From the NCBI RefSeq assembly GCF_900107935.1, contig NZ_FNVG01000008.1:124001-188000 (forward strand): a DNA stretch of 64,000 nucleotides. Direction: 5' to 3'. Origin of the DNA: Vibrio hangzhouensis. GTDB taxonomy: Bacteria > Pseudomonadota > Gammaproteobacteria > Enterobacterales > Vibrionaceae. Shown piece by piece: positions 63,249 through 64,000 of this stretch. The translations under genes were made by a program, and so were the position numbers. Each line of letters starts with the position of its first letter. Within the stretch, counting starts at the first letter, position 1. Below the pieces are notes generated by a model. That model was not told the origin of the DNA. It saw only the letters and a program-made list of their open reading frames with translations, and made no database searches.

Positions 63249-64000
63249 CTACTTCGATTACGCCGCCTCAACACCCATTTCATCTTTCGTTCTAGACGCA
63301 ATGAAACCATGGGAGGTGAATAACTTTGCTAATGCTTCAGCTGCGCACCAAGCCGGTCGGGCGTGCGCTCAGGCTATTCAGAATGCAAGAGAGTGCATCG
63401 CCGACAAAGTTGGCGCGCTACCGAGTGAAATTATCTTCACTAGCGGTGCTAGCGAGGCGAATAACCTTGCGCTAAAGGGCGTGGCGTTTAAGCACCTAGA
63501 AAAAAAAGGTCATATCATTACGTCCTCCATTGAGCACAAATGCATTTTAAATACGTGTGCGTTTTTGGAGTCATTGGGTTTTGAGGTTACCTATCTATCT
63601 CCAAGCCCTTCTGGCCAAGTTGAGCCGGCTGACGTGGTTGCCGCGCTGCGCTGCGACACCATTCTTATCTCAATTCATCACGTAAACAATGAGCTTGGCA
63701 CCATACAGCCTATTGGCGAATTTGGCGCGATAGCCTTTGACAACGATGTTCTGTTCCATACCGATGCCGCACAAAGTTTTTGTAAGTGCGATATTGATGT
63801 GGACGATATGGATATTGATATGCTGTCACTATCAGGTCACAAGATCTATGGCCCCAAAGGCATTGGTGCCTTATATGTTCGAGATGCGCGAGACTCTGGC
63901 CTTGTGCCGCTAATTCATGGCGGTGGCCAAGAAGGAGGATTGAGAGGAGGAACATCTCCTACCCCACTCATGGTTGGTTTGGCGGCGGCAGTTCAACACT
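63241..64000 (+). CDS. sspA: Cysteine desulfurase SspA/DndA-like, 5' part
   Basis: 253 residues are in the window and the frame is still open at the end. A class-V aminotransferase fold: start M-T-N-Y-F-D-Y-A-A-S-T-P, F-T-S-G-A-S-E-A-N-N near residue 66, H-x-D site H-T-D-A-A-Q near 173, and PLP Lys201 in S-L-S-G-H-K-I-Y-G-P-K-G. Full IscS-type proteins have about 380 residues, and the catalytic Cys loop should lie after the window. It supplies sulfur to the DndC/SspD-like enzyme encoded on the left arm. A missing IscU/HscB context supports a DNA-sulfur role over Fe-S assembly. Confidence 0.85.
   Translation, partial: MTNYFDYAASTPISSFVLDAMKPWEVNNFANASAAHQAGRACAQAIQNARECIADKVGALPSEIIFTSGASEANNLALKGVAFKHLEKKGHIITSSIEHKCILNTCAFLESLGFEVTYLSPSPSGQVEPADVVAALRCDTILISIHHVNNELGTIQPIGEFGAIAFDNDVLFHTDAAQSFCKCDIDVDDMDIDMLSLSGHKIYGPKGIGALYVRDARDSGLVPLIHGGGQEGGLRGGTSPTPLMVGLAAAVQH

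Noticed and set aside
63710..63955. 81-codon minus-strand frame at the window end
   Set aside because: Antisense to the clear cysteine desulfurase frame, which continues past the window.
50585..64000. Classical DndABCDE or BREX system
   Set aside because: No DndB or DndE is seen, and DUF4007 with a large ATPase fits SspBCD better; no BrxL, PglX or PglZ genes for BREX.
1..64000. CRISPR arrays, tRNA or rRNA genes
   Set aside because: No regularly spaced repeats, cloverleaf-like segments or rRNA-like stretches were noticed on either strand.

Overview
The window looks like chromosomal DNA of a Vibrio-like gammaproteobacterium. The evidence is a complete anaerobic citrate fermentation locus with a sodium-pumping oxaloacetate decarboxylase, CitA/CitB and Tct proteins of Vibrio type, moderate GC content, and many ABC, TRAP and TTT uptake systems. 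No rRNA, tRNA or CRISPR array was seen. All calls come from reading the sequence; no database search was run.

Layout. (1) 1-5.7 kb: the tail of an AraC-type regulator, a lipoprotein alpha/beta hydrolase, and a four-gene polyamine-type ABC importer (ATPase, binding protein, two permeases) on the minus strand. (2) 6.2-22.7 kb: a citrate island, almost all on the minus strand. tctCBA imports tricarboxylates; citC and citDEFXG build and activate citrate lyase; oadGAB decarboxylates oxaloacetate and pumps Na+; citAB senses citrate. A second, divergent citX-like gene is the only plus-strand gene in this cluster. (3) 23-26.5 kb: a CoA-acylating aldehyde dehydrogenase and a fold-III PLP decarboxylase, transcribed divergently. 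(4) 26.6-33.7 kb: a RidA / three-part FAD-[2Fe-2S] amino-acid or opine dehydrogenase / TRAP transporter catabolic cluster with a divergent LysR regulator. (5) 33.9-40 kb: a BMP-type (nucleoside-like) ABC importer followed by an Fe(II)/2-oxoglutarate oxygenase.

(6) From about 40 kb the character changes to accessory DNA. There are gene remnants, a cytochrome b561 with a histidine-rich tail, a dead IS481-type transposase, a copper-export pair (copA-cueR) with a clear CueR-type promoter, an internally deleted IS3-type element, M15-like and HEPN-like genes, a YeeE/YedE sulfur transporter, and a decayed GmrSD-like (DUF1524) gene. (7) 50.6-64 kb (running off the end): a two-armed divergent defence locus. 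The left arm encodes a DUF4007 protein, a large P-loop ATPase and a DndC-like PP-loop sulfurtransferase, matching SspB-SspC-SspD of single-strand DNA phosphorothioation. The right arm is a tightly overlapping six-gene operon: a DUF262 (SspE/GmrSD-like) protein whose nuclease motif looks lost, a PLD-domain helicase, a 74-residue protein, an SMC/DndD-like ATPase, a 150-residue protein and an SspA/DndA-type cysteine desulfurase. The arms together predict a phosphorothioate modification module coupled to a non-canonical restriction module. This is the part of the window most likely to hold new biology.
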